This document shows positions 14,915 to 15,961 of a stretch of 15,961 nt of DNA, piece by piece. Source of the stretch: an uncultured Lachnospiraceae bacterium (lineage in GTDB: Bacteria; Bacillota; Clostridia; Lachnospirales; Lachnospiraceae); NCBI GenBank assembly GCA_910588285.1, contig CAJUQB010000028.1:25576-41536 (forward strand), in the 5' to 3' direction. Made by a program: the position numbers and the translations under genes. The notes below the pieces were generated by a model. It worked only from the letters and a program-made list of their open reading frames with translations, was not told the DNA's origin and searched no databases. Position 1 is the stretch's first letter. Each line of letters starts with the position of its first letter.

Positions 14915-15961
14915 TTACCACCTGCTCTCTATCCACTGATATGTCTCCTGCTCTGTCTGAAGGATCTCCTCCAGGTCCGGCTCCTGGCAATGGGTGCAAT
15001 GCTCCATGGCTCCCTGGATGATCTCCGGAATCTCCAGGAAGGGAATCCGCCTCTCCAGGAACATGGCCACTGCCTTCTCATTGGCCGCATTGTAGGCAGT
15101 GGGCAGGCAGCCTCCCCCCTCCATGGCCCGATAGGCCAGGGCAAGTCCCTGGAAGGTGTCCGGATCCGGCTTTTCAAAGGTCATGGTTCCCAGCTCATAA
15201 AAATCCAGGCGCTTCCCCGACAGGGGGCGGCGCTTGGGATAATACAACGCATATTGGATGGGAAGGCGCATATCCGGCGTTCCCAGCTGGGCCATAATCC
15301 CGCCGTCCTCATATTCCACCATGGAATGGATGACGCTCTGGGGATGCACCACCACCTGAATTTGGGACAGCTCCACCCCAAACAGCCATTTGGCCTCCAT
15401 TACCTCCAGCCCCTTGTTGACCAGGGTGGCAGAATCAATGGTGATCTTCCTTCCCATGGTCCAATTGGGATGCCTGAGGGCATCCTCCACCTGTACCCGG
15501 GACAGCTCCTCCCGGCTCCTTCCCCGGAACGGTCCCCCGGAGGCTGTCAGGAGAATCTTATGGATCCGGTTCCCCTCCTCCCCGTTTAGGGACTGGAAAA
15601 TCGCGCTGTGCTCACTGTCCACCGGCAGAATGGAAACGCCCCGCTGTTTTGCCAGGGGCATAATCAGGCGGCCGGCTGTCACCAGCGTCTCCTTGTTGGC
15701 CAATGCAATGGTCTTCCCTGCTTCGATGGCTGCAATGGTAGGCCGGATTCCCAGCATCCCCACTATGGCAGTCACCAGAATCTCATAATCCTCCTCAGCT
15801 GCCACTGCCAGCAGCCCCTCCATCCCGGAGCGGACCGTTACCGGAAGGTCTGCCACCCGCTGCCGCAGATCCCTGGCATCCTCCTCCTTCCACAGCACGG
15901 CTGTTTTCGGATGGAATTCACGGATCTGGCGTTCCAGAAGGGATATATTACTCCCGGCGCA
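14915..15961 (-). CDS. dxr: 1-deoxy-D-xylulose 5-phosphate reductoisomerase (start outside window)
   Basis: This is the committing enzyme of the MEP pathway, converting DXP to MEP with NADPH and a divalent metal. The frame is open to the window edge, starting at CAGSNISLLERQIREFHPK, so the GTG at 15898 is an internal valine codon rather than the start. Only about 35 N-terminal residues, including the GSTGSIG nucleotide-binding loop, lie outside; 348 residues are visible. Motifs seen are ANKETLVTAG at about 88-97, VDSEHSA (metal-binding Asp and Glu) at about 114-120, SGGPFRG at about 141-147, HPNWTMGRKITIDSATLVNK near 164-183 with the following GLEVMEAKWLFG, and HPQSVIHSMVE near 206-216. All active-site elements in the visible part are intact. 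It is the upstream visible gene of the operon, 1 nt before rseP; cdsA and uppS would be expected further upstream. Confidence 0.98.
   Translation of the reverse strand, partial: CAGSNISLLERQIREFHPKTAVLWKEEDARDLRQRVADLPVTVRSGMEGLLAVAAEEDYEILVTAIVGMLGIRPTIAAIEAGKTIALANKETLVTAGRLIMPLAKQRGVSILPVDSEHSAIFQSLNGEEGNRIHKILLTASGGPFRGRSREELSRVQVEDALRHPNWTMGRKITIDSATLVNKGLEVMEAKWLFGVELSQIQVVVHPQSVIHSMVEYEDGGIMAQLGTPDMRLPIQYALYYPKRRPLSGKRLDFYELGTMTFEKPDPDTFQGLALAYRAMEGGGCLPTAYNAANEKAVAMFLERRIPFLEIPEIIQGAMEHCTHCQEPDLEEILQTEQETYQWIESRW
14918..14923 (-). promoter_or_regulatory. ribosome binding site for the TTG start of rseP
   Basis: The minus strand reads AGGTGG, then TAAA, then TTG. The site overlaps the last codons and stop of dxr. 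It pairs with the 5' part of the anti-Shine-Dalgarno sequence, which suits the short spacing, and it supports TTG at 14913 as the true start. Confidence 0.6.

Overview
The window looks like housekeeping chromosome from a Gram-positive member of the Clostridia, most likely a gut-type Lachnospiraceae. This is inferred from the gene order dxr-rseP-ispG-polC, a PolC-type replicase, strong GGAGG-type ribosome binding sites, tight gene packing and a fairly GC-rich composition. I cannot name a genus. Nine of the ten genes lie on the minus strand in two blocks. One plus-strand gene is wedged between them.

Right block (minus strand, 15961 down to 8274): dxr (start beyond the window edge), rseP, ispG and polC. 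The gaps are 1, 38 and 2 nt, so this is almost certainly one transcript. dxr and ispG are two steps of the MEP isoprenoid pathway, which supplies undecaprenyl phosphate and other prenyl carriers. rseP is a site-2 intramembrane protease and polC is the replicative DNA polymerase. The rseP start is a TTG.

Middle (plus strand, 7267-8301): a membrane-anchored or secreted protein with about six YVYF-type repeats, resembling DUF5050 / beta-propeller-like proteins. It has its own promoter and ribosome binding site. Its last 28 bases overlap the end of polC tail to tail, and the overlap holds exactly the codons of the PolC clamp-binding tail.

Left block (minus strand, 7107 down to 103): pheA (chorismate mutase/prephenate dehydratase/ACT), a DUF815-type AAA+ ATPase, a divergent Ppx/GppA phosphatase with an HD domain, polyphosphate kinase ppk1, and a Cof-type HAD phosphatase. 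The gaps are 9, -4, 36 and 7 nt, which again looks like one operon. A good sigma-A promoter precedes pheA. The block puts polyphosphate synthesis, a presumed polyphosphate hydrolase, an uncharacterised ATPase and a small-molecule phosphatase behind phenylalanine biosynthesis.

The first 102 bases hold three closely spaced hairpins and no convincing gene. I saw no RNA genes, CRISPR array, insertion sequence or riboswitch. The most promising leads are the atypical active site of the Ppx homolog with its linked DUF815 ATPase, and the polC tail-to-tail overlap. I did not find a clear-cut new system.
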